Assembly: GCA_024227995.1 (NCBI GenBank)
Contig: CP100465.1
Span: 1,674,001 to 1,738,000 of the forward strand
From: Halomicrococcus gelatinilyticus
GTDB taxonomy: Archaea > Halobacteriota > Halobacteria > Halobacteriales > Haladaptataceae
Reading direction: 5' to 3'
DNA: 64,000 nt
Positions 16,701-24,745 of the stretch are shown piece after piece; within the stretch, counting starts at the first letter, position 1; each line of letters starts with the position of its first letter. Made by a program: the position numbers and the translations under genes. Under the pieces are notes generated by a model. That model worked only from the letters and a program-made list of their open reading frames with translations. It made no database searches and was not told the origin of the DNA.

Positions 16701-18040
16701 CAGCGCTGTGCGTACGGGGTGAACTCGTCCGGCGCCTCGTACTCGTCCTGGTGCCGGTGGCAGAGGCTGGTTCGCCCGCTGCTGCTGACGGCGTAATCGT
16801 CGGGGGAGTCGGTGTCGCAGGTACTCCCGAACACGTCGCGGAGGTACTCGCGGGCCTGCTGGTCGTCGTTGTGCTCGATGTAGTCTGCGGCCTCGTCGAC
16901 GTGCTGCTGGACCGACGGCGGAACGTCGACGTCACCGAACAGCTCCGCGCGGATCTCGTCGATGTCGGAGTAGCGCGTCTCCATCCCCAGCAGCTCCTTC
17001 GCGCGATCGGTCAGGCTCCGGTCGGCGCGGGTCCGCTCGCGGACGACCTCCCGGAACACCTCGACGGCGACCCAGACGTCGTCGTCGACGTCCTGGAACT
17101 CCTCCGGGCGGATCTTCATGGGACAACGGGTGCTGAACGGACAGCCGGTCGGCGGGTCGCGCGGGCTCGGCGGGGTCCCACGGAGCGTGATGCGGTCCTT
17201 GTCGCTCGTCGGGTCCGGGTCCGGGATGGCCGACAGCAGCGACTGCGTGTAGGGGTTCTTCGGGCTCTGGAACAGCTCCTCGCTGTCGCCCAGCTCCATG
17301 ATGTGGCCGAGGTACATCACGGCGACGCGGTCGCAGATGTGGCGCACGACGGAGAGGTCGTGGGCGATGAACAGGTACGTCAGTCCGAACTCCTCCTGGA
17401 GGTCCTCCAGGAGGTTGAGGATCTGGGCCTGCACGGAGACGTCGAGCGCGGAGACCGGCTCGTCGAGCACGACGAACTCCGGTTCGAGCGCGAGCGCGCG
17501 GGCGATGCCGATGCGCTGGCGCTGGCCGCCGGAGAACTGGTGCGGGTACCGGTAGTAGTGTTCGGGCTGGAGCCCGACGACGTCGAGCAGCTCGCGCACG
17601 CGAGCCCGGCGTTCCTGCGACGTCTTCCAGTCGTGGACGTCCAGCGGCTCGCGGACGATCTCGCCGACGGTCATCCGGTCGTTGAGGCTGGACTCGGGGT
17701 CCTGGAACACCATCTGGCTGTTGCGTCGCCACTCTTTCAGCTCGGTGCCGGAGAGCTGGGTGATGTCGGTGCCGTCGAACAGCACCTCGCCGGCCGTTGC
17801 CTCCTCGAGCTGGATCAGGGTGCGACCCAGCGTCGTCTTGCCGCAGCCGGACTCGCCGACGAGTCCGAGCGTCTCGCCGCGTTCGATGTTGAACGATACC
17901 CCGTCGACCGCTTTGACGGGGTTGTCGTCGACGAGGCCGCCCTCGCCGTAGTAGGTCTTCAGGTCGTTGACCTCGATGAGCGGTTCGCCGGTGGTGGCGC
18001 CGACCGCTTCCTCGGTCTGTCGTACGCTCTGTTCGCTCAT
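16700..18040 (-). CDS. dppF: Peptide-type ABC importer, ATP-binding protein (DppF/OppF-like)
   Basis: A 446-residue ABC ATPase. Walker A is GESGCGKTT, the Q-loop lies in [13 protein letters not shown], the signature is [16 protein letters not shown], Walker B is [14 protein letters not shown], and the switch His is in FIAHDLSV. The oligopeptide ABC C-terminal (HPY) region follows with [11 protein letters not shown]. About 120 further acidic residues extend beyond the usual end, including [23 protein letters not shown] with two Cys. Its ATGA overlaps the end of the DppD gene. Energises peptide (or nickel/other solute) uptake. Confidence 0.93.
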   Translation of the reverse strand: MSEQSVRQTEEAVGATTGEPLIEVNDLKTYYGEGGLVDDNPVKAVDGVSFNIERGETLGLVGESGCGKTTLGRTLIQLEEATAGEVLFDGTDITQLSGTELKEWRRNSQMVFQDPESSLNDRMTVGEIVREPLDVHDWKTSQERRARVRELLDVVGLQPEHYYRYPHQFSGGQRQRIGIARALALEPEFVVLDEPVSALDVSVQAQILNLLEDLQEEFGLTYLFIAHDLSVVRHICDRVAVMYLGHIMELGDSEELFQSPKNPYTQSLLSAIPDPDPTSDKDRITLRGTPPSPRDPPTGCPFSTRCPMKIRPEEFQDVDDDVWVAVEVFREVVRERTRADRSLTDRAKELLGMETRYSDIDEIRAELFGDVDVPPSVQQHVDEAADYIEHNDDQQAREYLRDVFGSTCDTDSPDDYAVSSSGRTSLCHRHQDEYEAPDEFTPYAQR

Positions 18041-19116
18041 AGTTCCTCCTCGCTCTCTTTGGCTTCGGCGCGATGCAGCTCCACGGCCTGGTCCTGCGTC
18101 ACGTCCTCCGGGTACAGCAGGCACGCGGCCGCGTGGTCCCCGGCGTCGTCGTCGACCGCGACCGGGACCGGGTGGACCTTCTCGCACTCGTCGAACGCCT
18201 CGGGACACCGGGGCGCGAACCGGCAGTACGTCGCCGGTTCGTTCGGCGTCGGCACGTCGCCCTCGATGGTCGCCAGGCGGTCGGCCTCCGGGTTGTTCCC
18301 GGGGATGCTCTTCAGCAGCCCGCGCGTGTAGGGGTGGCGCGGGTTCTCGAACAGTTCGACGACGGGTGCGGTCTCGACGATCTCGCCCGCGTACATCACG
18401 TTCACGCGGTCCGCGATTTCGGCGATGACGCCCATGTCGTGCGTGATGAACATGATGGCCAGGTCGCGCTCCTCCTGGAGCTCCTGGAGGAGTTCGAGGA
18501 TCTGGGCCTGGATGGTCACGTCGAGCGCGGTCGTCGGCTCGTCGCAGATGAGCAGCTCCGGGTCGCAGGCCAGCGCCATGGCGATGACCGCCCGCTGGCG
18601 CATCCCCCCGGAGAACTCGTGGGGGTACTCCTTGACGCGGCGTCCGGCGTCCGGGATGCCGACCGCCTCGAGCAGGTTGATGGCCTCCTCGGTCGCCTCG
18701 GTGCCGGTCAGGCCCTGGTGGAGGCGCAGCGCCTCCTTGATCTGGTTCCCGACGGTGTAGACGGGGTTGAGGCTCGTCAGCGGGTCCTGGAACACCATGG
18801 CGATGTCCCCGCCGCGCAGCTTGCGGTACTCCTCCTCGCTCTTGCCGGTCAGCTCCTCCCCGTCGAACCGGATGCTACTGTCGTCGAGGACGCGGCCCGG
18901 CGAGTCGACGAGGCCCATGATGGAGCGCGCGGTGACGCTCTTGCCGGACCCCGACTCGCCGACGATGCCGACCGTCTCGCCGCGCTCGATGTCGAAGGAG
19001 ATGCCGTCGACGGCGCGGATGACCTCCTTGTCGGTGAAGAAGGCCGTCTGCAGGTTCTCTACCTCTAGCAGTGCGTCGCCGCGGGTCGTCGTCGTAGCGT
19101 ACTCGTTCGTCGCCAT
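18037..19116 (-). CDS. dppD: Peptide-type ABC importer, ATP-binding protein (DppD/OppD-like)
   Basis: A 359-residue ABC ATPase with Walker [10 protein letters not shown]-loop [13 protein letters not shown], signature [16 protein letters not shown], Walker [15 protein letters not shown] and the switch His in FITHDMGV. The C-terminal oligopeptide region has the three-Cys cluster in [17 protein letters not shown] and a further Cys in AAACLL, as in OppD/DppD proteins. The ATG at 19116 follows the permease stop by 1 bp. An upstream in-frame ATG would overlap the permease gene. It pairs with DppF as the heterodimeric motor. Confidence 0.94.
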   Translation of the reverse strand: MATNEYATTTTRGDALLEVENLQTAFFTDKEVIRAVDGISFDIERGETVGIVGESGSGKSVTARSIMGLVDSPGRVLDDSSIRFDGEELTGKSEEEYRKLRGGDIAMVFQDPLTSLNPVYTVGNQIKEALRLHQGLTGTEATEEAINLLEAVGIPDAGRRVKEYPHEFSGGMRQRAVIAMALACDPELLICDEPTTALDVTIQAQILELLQELQEERDLAIMFITHDMGVIAEIADRVNVMYAGEIVETAPVVELFENPRHPYTRGLLKSIPGNNPEADRLATIEGDVPTPNEPATYCRFAPRCPEAFDECEKVHPVPVAVDDDAGDHAAACLLYPEDVTQDQAVELHRAEAKESEEEL

Positions 19117-19117
19117 G

Positions 19118-20581
19118 TTATGCACCAGTCCCTCCTGCAGCACTGACTTCGGCACCTTCGCCCTCGCCGGAGTCGCTCTGCGGGTCGATGGCGTCGCGGA
19201 TGCCGTCGCCGAGCGCGTTGAACGCGGTCACGACGAGCACGATCATGATGCCCGGCAGCAGCGAGATGTGCCACGACGGGCTCGCGACGTAGCCCTGGCC
19301 GACGTCGACCGCGCGGCCCCACTCCGGCGTCGGCGGGGAGATGCCGAGGCCGAGGAAGGAGAGGCCAGCGACGGCGATGATGATGCCGCCCAGGCTCATC
19401 GACGCGTACACCAGCAGGTAGCCCAGGATGTACGGGGCCATGTGCTTGCGCATCGTGACGCGGGGTTTCTGTCCGAAGCTCTTCGCGGCGTCTATCCACT
19501 CCTCCTCCGAGACCTGGAACGCCGGCCCACGCACCGAGCGCCACAGGAACGGCCACCCGGTTCCGGCGAAGATGAGCGCGAGCACGAACGCGCCGTTGTA
19601 GATGCCCGCTATCCAGGTGCCCTGGAGGACGAAGGATAGCAGTATCAACAGTAGCAGTCGCGGGAGTGACATGATGGAGTCGCCGATGACGACGGTCACG
19701 AGGTCGACGAGTCCCTTGTAGTAGGCCGTCAGCAGCGCGACGGCGACCGCGATCAGGCCGCTCAGTCCGATGGCGGTGATGCCGATGAACAGCGACACGC
19801 GCGCCCCGTGTACCATGAACGTCCACATGTCCTTGCCCGACGGCAGCGTTCCCATCGGGTGGAACCGGTCGTAGTCGTCGTAGGTCATCGGCCCCACGTT
19901 GTGCGACCCGGTGGACTCCGACCGGAGGTTCGCCTGGCCGACGAGGACGGTCTCGACCTCGCCGGTCTCCTGGTCGAGGTACTTCGTCTCGTGGGCGTAG
20001 GGGTTCTGGATGTTCTCCTCGATGGTCGTCGTCCCGAGCGCCGGGGCGAAGATCGCCATCACGACGAACAGGAACACGACGATGACGCCGAAGATGCCCC
20101 ACTGGTGGTTGCGGAACCGGTTGATCATGTCGTCGCGCGGGGTCCAGTCGGCGTGGCGGTAGTGCTCGCGGTAGGTGAGGTAGCCCTTCCAGAGCCAGGC
20201 CAGCCAGACGAGCGCGTAGGCGTAGATGAGTACGGTCCGCAGCGCCCAGACGACGGCCGGGGACAGTCCGAGGAACGTGCCGCCCCATCCGCCGCCGGGC
20301 AACCGCCAGCCCTGGTTGTCGAAGATGTCGCGCGTGAGCAGCGTCGGGAGGCCGGCGAGCAGGTCGCCGAGCGCGGCGAACGGCGCGACGACGGCCGCGA
20401 TGAATCCCGGCAGTTTGTCGGCGACCAGGTCCCACGGCAGCGACATCACGAGGTTCATCAGCGCGCCGAACTCCACCGCGACGAGCAGCGCCACGCCCGC
20501 GATCCACAGCAGCGCGGGACGCGGCTCGTCCGCGACCATCTCGCGGAACGACCGCTCGCGGTCGGCGTCTGCGATGCTCAT
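19118..20581 (-). CDS. dppC: Peptide-type ABC importer, permease (DppC/OppC-like), long N-terminal extension
   Basis: A 487-residue inner-membrane permease. The last ~270 residues are the standard BPD transporter domain: GARVSLFIGITAIGLSGLIAVAVALLTAYYKG, then the EAA loop (EEEWIDAAKSFGQKPRVTMRKHMAPYI). The N-terminal 200 residues carry additional hydrophobic segments (LLWIAGVALLVAVEFGALM; LIYAYALVWLAWLWKGYL; IFGVIVVFLFVVMAIFAPAL). Bacterial DppC is about 300 residues, so the extension is marked. I start at the ATG 20581, directly after the upstream permease stop. Confidence 0.92.
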   Translation of the reverse strand: MSIADADRERSFREMVADEPRPALLWIAGVALLVAVEFGALMNLVMSLPWDLVADKLPGFIAAVVAPFAALGDLLAGLPTLLTRDIFDNQGWRLPGGGWGGTFLGLSPAVVWALRTVLIYAYALVWLAWLWKGYLTYREHYRHADWTPRDDMINRFRNHQWGIFGVIVVFLFVVMAIFAPALGTTTIEENIQNPYAHETKYLDQETGEVETVLVGQANLRSESTGSHNVGPMTYDDYDRFHPMGTLPSGKDMWTFMVHGARVSLFIGITAIGLSGLIAVAVALLTAYYKGLVDLVTVVIGDSIMSLPRLLLLILLSFVLQGTWIAGIYNGAFVLALIFAGTGWPFLWRSVRGPAFQVSEEEWIDAAKSFGQKPRVTMRKHMAPYILGYLLVYASMSLGGIIIAVAGLSFLGLGISPPTPEWGRAVDVGQGYVASPSWHISLLPGIMIVLVVTAFNALGDGIRDAIDPQSDSGEGEGAEVSAAGGTGA

Positions 20582-20582
20582 C

Positions 20583-21599
20583 TCAGGCACCTCCCTCGTA
20601 CCCCACGCGGGGGTCGATTATCGTGTACAGGAAGTCCTGCACGATGTTGATGACCACGACCATGGTGATGTAGACGAACATGAGCGATCCGACGAGCGGC
20701 AGGTCGGCCTGCATGACCGACTGGTAGAACAGGTAGCCGAGACCCGAGATGGAGAAGACCGTCTCGACGAGGACGGACCCGCCGATGAGCAGGAACGCCT
20801 CGCCCGTGATGATGGGCACCAGCGGGATGAGCGCGTTCCGGAAGATGTGCTTCCAGACGAGCGCCCGCGGCGGGACGCCCTTCGCGCGCGCCGTCTCGAT
20901 GTAGTTCGAGTTCACGGTCTCCAGCACCGCCGTCCGCCCGATGCGCATCTCGTTCCCCATGGACGCGGACCCGAGGACGAGCGCCGCGGGTGCGACCATC
21001 TTGAACGCGACCAGCATCTGGTGCGGGTCGAAGGGGTCGCTGAGCGGCGGCGCGCCGACGACGTTCGTCGAGACGATCCAGTTCTGCCAGTCGAAGCCGA
21101 AGAGCACGCTCTTCGAGTTCGAGAGGATCTGCATCAGGATGACCGCCAGCCAGAAGTTCGGCATGGCGCGCCAGACGATGCCGCCGAACGACGCGGTGTA
21201 GTCGCTCCACGTGTTCGGGTTGAGGCCGGCGTAGAAGCCGAGTGGGATGCCGACGAATATGGCGATGAGGACCGACCAGAAGCCGAGCCAGATCGTCCGC
21301 GGCGCGTACTGCGCCAGCAGGGTGTACACGCTCGTGTCGGGCTGGATCACCCACGACTGGCCCAGGTCGAACGTGAACATGTTGATCATGTAATCGATGT
21401 ACTGTTCCCACAGCGGCTGGTTGAGCCCGAGTTCCACGGCGATCCGTTTTGACGCCGACGGCGTCGCCTTCTGGCCGAGGATCGCGCTAATGGGGTCCAT
21501 CGGACCCATCCTGATGATGACGAACGTCACCGATGCCCCGAACAGCAGGATCGGAATCGACAGGAGCAGACGGCGTGCGAAGTACCGCCACCGGCTCAT
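20583..21599 (-). CDS. dppB: Peptide-type ABC importer, permease (DppB/OppB-like)
   Basis: A 338-residue permease with six predicted membrane segments. It opens in the typical DppB way (YFARRLLLSIPILLFGASVTFVIIRMGPMDP) and has the EAA loop NYIETARAKGVPPRALVWKHIFRNALIPLV and the ending DPRVGY. It forms the translocation pore with DppC. It is separated from the binding-protein gene by 196 bp containing an oligo-T terminator-like run, so the binding protein can be made in excess over the membrane parts. Confidence 0.95.
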   Translation of the reverse strand: MSRWRYFARRLLLSIPILLFGASVTFVIIRMGPMDPISAILGQKATPSASKRIAVELGLNQPLWEQYIDYMINMFTFDLGQSWVIQPDTSVYTLLAQYAPRTIWLGFWSVLIAIFVGIPLGFYAGLNPNTWSDYTASFGGIVWRAMPNFWLAVILMQILSNSKSVLFGFDWQNWIVSTNVVGAPPLSDPFDPHQMLVAFKMVAPAALVLGSASMGNEMRIGRTAVLETVNSNYIETARAKGVPPRALVWKHIFRNALIPLVPIITGEAFLLIGGSVLVETVFSISGLGYLFYQSVMQADLPLVGSLMFVYITMVVVINIVQDFLYTIIDPRVGYEGGA

Positions 21600-21766
21600 G
21601 GCGGTACGAACACCCCCGTCACTGCTCTGTCAGCCTCGTAGGTTCTGTTGCACCCGTTGTGAACCACTTTCATGACTGATTCGTATGCGAATTTCGCGCT
21701 CTCATCATTATGTCTTGCGATAGCATCCACTGTTTCTGTACAGAATAGGGACTATGCCTGCTGTCC

Positions 21767-21780
21767 GCTAAAAAAAGAAG
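21767..21780 (-). terminator. Oligo-T terminator-like run after the binding-protein gene
   Basis: On the minus strand the bases just after the binding-protein stop codon read CTTC followed by seven T (A-run 21770-21776 on the plus strand). Archaeal RNA polymerase terminates at T-runs. Partial termination here would raise binding protein over permease. Confidence 0.5.
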
Positions 21781-21795
21781 CCGAACGCGGCGGTG

Positions 21796-23631
21796 TTACT
21801 TGTCGAGCTTGACCTCGTTGTACATCTGCCGGCTGTAGCCGCCACCGCCGAACTTCGGCGCCTCGACGTGGTCGTACGTGTAGCGCTCTTCGAGGCCGTG
21901 GTAGACGGGCAGCTGACCGACGTCTTCCCAGTTGGCCTCCTCCATGGTGACGTAGGCGTCGTTACGCGTCTGCTGGGCCTCGTCGGTCGGCTGGGTGTTG
22001 TTCGAGACGGTCTCCCAGGCGTTCTTCGCGCTCTCGGCGGCGTCGGTGCCCTCCCAGTTCATGTAGGAGAGCGGAGCGCTGAGGTCCGTGCTGGACTCCG
22101 GCGGGTACAGCAGGTTGAGGAAGTTGTCCGGCCGCGGGTAGTCCATGATCCAGCCGAGCGAGTACGCCTCGAGCTTCCCGTTGCGGCCGCGCTGGGTCAG
22201 CGTCGAGAACGGCGTCTTCTCGACGTTGATGTTGATGTGCGCGGAGGCGAGCTTGTCACGCAGAAGCTTCGCCACCTTCGGCCACGCGGTCGAGGACTTG
22301 TAGACCGTGAACGTGAACTCGAACTTGTTGTTCGGGCCGTAGTCGGTCTCCTCCTCGATGAGCTTCTGGGCCTTCTCGAGGTTGCTCTCGTTGTAGCCGT
22401 AGGGGTACTTGTTCTTGGCGTGCTCCTCGTACTTCGGCGCGCCGCCGGGGTAGATGGCCGGGGGCGTGAAGTGGTACGCAGGGGTGCCACGCTCCTTGAA
22501 GACCTCCTTGACCAGGGAGTCCTGGTTCATCGCGTAGGCGACGGCCTGCCGGACGGGCTTCGGGATCGCGTCCATGTTGAAGCCCATGTAGTAGGTGTTG
22601 ATCGGCATGACCTCGAGGTAGTCCATCGTCTCGCCCTCGGCCTCGTACTCGCCGACGGTCCGACCGAGGTCGTCCTTGGAGGTGTTCTTGACGGCCTTCG
22701 GGTCGTACTTCGAGGTCGGCATGTCCGCGCTGTAGGCGAAGTCCACGTTGTTGTTCTTGAAAGCGAACGTGTGACGCGCGTTGGCGTCGGACATGATGTT
22801 CCAGGTGATGCCGTCGACGCTCGGGGCGGTCCCGTGGTAGTCATCGAAGGCCTCGACCTTCGCCTTGTTGTTGCTGCTCCAGTTGTTGAACTCGAACGGA
22901 CCGCAGCCGATGGCCTTCTTCGTCGCGAACTCCTTGTGGGACATCTCGCCGTCGTAACCCTCGATGTCGCCGACGATGCCCTTCGGCAAGACGGCGAAGG
23001 AGGTGTACGCCAGCATCTCGAGCGTGGCGTGGAACGGCTGCTCCATCGTCATCTTGACCGTGTAGTCGTCGACGGCCTCGACGGAGATGGTGTCCGGCTT
23101 CGCGACGCTGAGTTCGTGCTCCTCGCCCTCGGAGTCCTTGTAGGTCTTCGTCGTGCTCTCGTGCTTGACCTTGAGGATGCTGAGGATGAAGCGTGCACGC
23201 CGGGAGTTCTTCGACTCCGCGAGGCGCCGCCAGGAGTAGACGACGTCCTCGGCGGTGACCTCGCCGTAGTCACCGTGGAACTTGACGCCCTCCTTGAGTT
23301 CGAACGTGTACGTCGTCAGGTCGTCGGAGACCTCGTGGCCCTTCGCCACCAGGTTCTCGACGTTGACCTCCGCGTTCGGGTAGTTGAACAGCGGGTCGAA
23401 GACCTGCTGGATGACCGTCCCGGACGCGGTCCCCGTCGACTTCACAGGGTCCAGCGTGGTCATCGTCGAGTTGATGAGCTGCAGGCGGTTGTCGCCCTGC
23501 TCGTTGTCGTCGTTATCGTCGTTGCTATCTTCGTTGTTGTCGCCGGTACAGCCGGCGATCGCTGCGGCCGATGCCGCACCGCCAGTCGCCTTCAGGAACC
23601 GCCGACGGGTCAGGTTGTCAGTATCTGTCAT
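21796..23631 (-). CDS. Peptide-type ABC importer, Tat-exported substrate-binding lipoprotein
   Basis: A 611-residue SBP family 5 protein. The N-terminus has a twin-arginine motif (TRRRFLKATG, residues 8-17) and a lipobox with Cys28 (AAAIAGC), followed by an Asn/Asp-rich linker, as in haloarchaeal Tat lipoproteins. The mature part carries the family 5 layout: FELKEGVKFHGDYGEVTAEDVVYSW, then VRQAVAYAMNQDSLVKEVF. It binds the peptide or other substrate outside the cell and hands it to DppBC. First gene of the five-gene importer operon; a TATA-like element lies about 31 bp upstream. Confidence 0.95.
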   Translation of the reverse strand: MTDTDNLTRRRFLKATGGAASAAAIAGCTGDNNEDSNDDNDDNEQGDNRLQLINSTMTTLDPVKSTGTASGTVIQQVFDPLFNYPNAEVNVENLVAKGHEVSDDLTTYTFELKEGVKFHGDYGEVTAEDVVYSWRRLAESKNSRRARFILSILKVKHESTTKTYKDSEGEEHELSVAKPDTISVEAVDDYTVKMTMEQPFHATLEMLAYTSFAVLPKGIVGDIEGYDGEMSHKEFATKKAIGCGPFEFNNWSSNNKAKVEAFDDYHGTAPSVDGITWNIMSDANARHTFAFKNNNVDFAYSADMPTSKYDPKAVKNTSKDDLGRTVGEYEAEGETMDYLEVMPINTYYMGFNMDAIPKPVRQAVAYAMNQDSLVKEVFKERGTPAYHFTPPAIYPGGAPKYEEHAKNKYPYGYNESNLEKAQKLIEEETDYGPNNKFEFTFTVYKSSTAWPKVAKLLRDKLASAHININVEKTPFSTLTQRGRNGKLEAYSLGWIMDYPRPDNFLNLLYPPESSTDLSAPLSYMNWEGTDAAESAKNAWETVSNNTQPTDEAQQTRNDAYVTMEEANWEDVGQLPVYHGLEERYTYDHVEAPKFGGGGYSRQMYNEVKLDK

Positions 23632-23656
23632 CCAAACCGTGGTTGTGTGTCACGGC

Positions 23657-23669
23657 GGATAAACTTACC
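23657..23669 (-). promoter_or_regulatory. TATA-like box of the peptide importer operon
   Basis: Minus-strand GGTAAGTTTATCC centred about 31 bp before the ATG at 23631, giving a very short or absent leader. Confidence 0.5.
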
Positions 23670-23923
23670 GCTTGAGTTTTGGTCCGTTGCCGTATTAAAG
23701 CGCCCATTTATTGCATTATCTGCTTGGTTCGTGTTTATCCCTGGCAGAAGAGTCACTTCATCGCGGACGATGTCGAACGTGACTGTCCGTCGGTCTCACA
23801 CCCGTCCGCTTCGCCCCTCCGTAACGTTCAGAAACGGGGAGTAACGGCGGATTTCTCGGAGAGAACGCCAGAAATCGGCGTCTTCGTGTCATGGTCTAGT
23901 GACTGTCTCGCCGATTCGGAGGT
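23670..23923. other. AT-richer divergent intergenic region
   Basis: About 250 bp between the divergent importer operon and a small plus-strand gene. It is AT-richer than its surroundings (notably 23690-23745). I see no gene or RNA; operators for either promoter could lie here, but I find no clear inverted repeat. Confidence 0.4.
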
Positions 23924-23931
23924 CTTATATT
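23924..23931 (+). promoter_or_regulatory. TATA box deciding the start of the small gene at 23954
   Basis: CTTATATT is centred about 26 bp before the ATG at 23954. This spacing predicts leaderless transcription from that ATG and argues against the earlier in-frame ATG at 23939. Confidence 0.6.
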
Positions 23932-23953
23932 CCGTGGTATGCATTCTCAAAGT

Positions 23954-24127
23954 ATGACGCCGGATACGACTGCAGTGTCGGCACCGGTCGCAGAGGACGC
24001 CGAGGTCATGTCCTCGGTGGACGACGACGGTCGCGTGGAGCGACTCGTCATCGCCGACATCACCCGGGACAACGAGTGGCTCTCCATGCCGGTAGCCGAC
24101 GCTGCATCGCTTCCGGAGTGGCGATAG
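23954..24127 (+). CDS. Small haloarchaeal protein of unknown function
   Basis: A 57-residue acidic protein (begins MTPDTTAVSAPVAED, ends ADAASLPEWR). The core reads VMSSVDDDGRVERLVIADITRDNEWLSMPVADA and looks like a short beta-rich domain. It resembles a family of ~55-residue haloarchaeal proteins (DUF7556-like; from memory). The start was set by the TATA box 26 bp upstream. No partner genes are obvious; it is divergent from the importer operon. Confidence 0.72.
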   Translation: MTPDTTAVSAPVAEDAEVMSSVDDDGRVERLVIADITRDNEWLSMPVADAASLPEWR

Positions 24128-24290
24128 GTCCCCGATTACGCACAGCCCTTCGCAGGTACGACGTCCTCCTTCTTCCGCGTCGCCCCGCGGCCGGCGCGTC
24201 GCAGTCACACTCTAGCGCCTTCTCCGCGCGCCCGCCGACCAGGCGTGGCGCGAACCGGTCACCTTACGTGATGATAAGGGGCCGATACTC

Positions 24291-24301
24291 AACCTTTTTT
24301 G
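24291..24301 (+). promoter_or_regulatory. TATA-like element of the PPC-polC pair
   Basis: A CCTTTTTTG stretch centred about 28 bp before the ATG at 24325, consistent with a leaderless start for the PPC gene and the coupled polymerase gene. Confidence 0.4.
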
Positions 24302-24324
24302 CCTCGGCCGGGACTGAAACAGGT

Positions 24325-24744
24325 ATGGACTATCGGGAGGTATCCGGGGACCGGGAGTTCGTCGCCCGACTCGGACACGGCGCTGACTGGCGCGCGGAGA
24401 TCGAGTCGCTCGCGGACGACGAGGGCATCGACGCGGCCTGGTTCGTCGGCATGGGTGCGGTGCAGGACGCCGACGTCTGGTTCTACGACCAGGACGACCA
24501 GGAGTACCACGAGGTGAGTTTCGACGAACCGATGGAGGTCGCCGCCTGCGTCGGCAACGTCTCGCTGCTCGACGGCGAGCGCTTCGCCCACACCCACGTC
24601 GTGCTCTCGCGCGAGTCCGGGCAGGCGCTTGCGGGCCACCTCGACGCGGCGACCGTCTTCGCCGGCGAACTGTACGTGCGGACGTTCGACGAGCCGCTGG
24701 TTCGCGAACACGACGAACCGACCGACCTCGACCTCTGGCTGTAG
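24325..24744 (+). CDS. PPC-domain (DUF296) protein
   Basis: A 139-residue single PCC/DUF296 domain: a start FVARLGHGADWRAEIESLADDEGI, the strand-rich middle AAWFVGMGAVQDADVWFYD, and the family His motif FAHTHVVLSRESG followed by GHLDAATVFAGELYVRTFDEPL. Archaeal and plant PPC proteins can bind DNA or form trimers; the function in archaea is unsettled. The stop lies 1 bp before the polC start, so the pair is co-transcribed and probably coupled in translation. Confidence 0.9.
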   Translation: MDYREVSGDREFVARLGHGADWRAEIESLADDEGIDAAWFVGMGAVQDADVWFYDQDDQEYHEVSFDEPMEVAACVGNVSLLDGERFAHTHVVLSRESGQALAGHLDAATVFAGELYVRTFDEPLVREHDEPTDLDLWL

Positions 24745-24745
24745 C

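Noticed and set aside
21600-21795. Possible small gene between the binding protein and DppB
   Set aside because: The gap is AT-rich with an oligo-T run and no open frame of note; better explained as a terminator or processing region.
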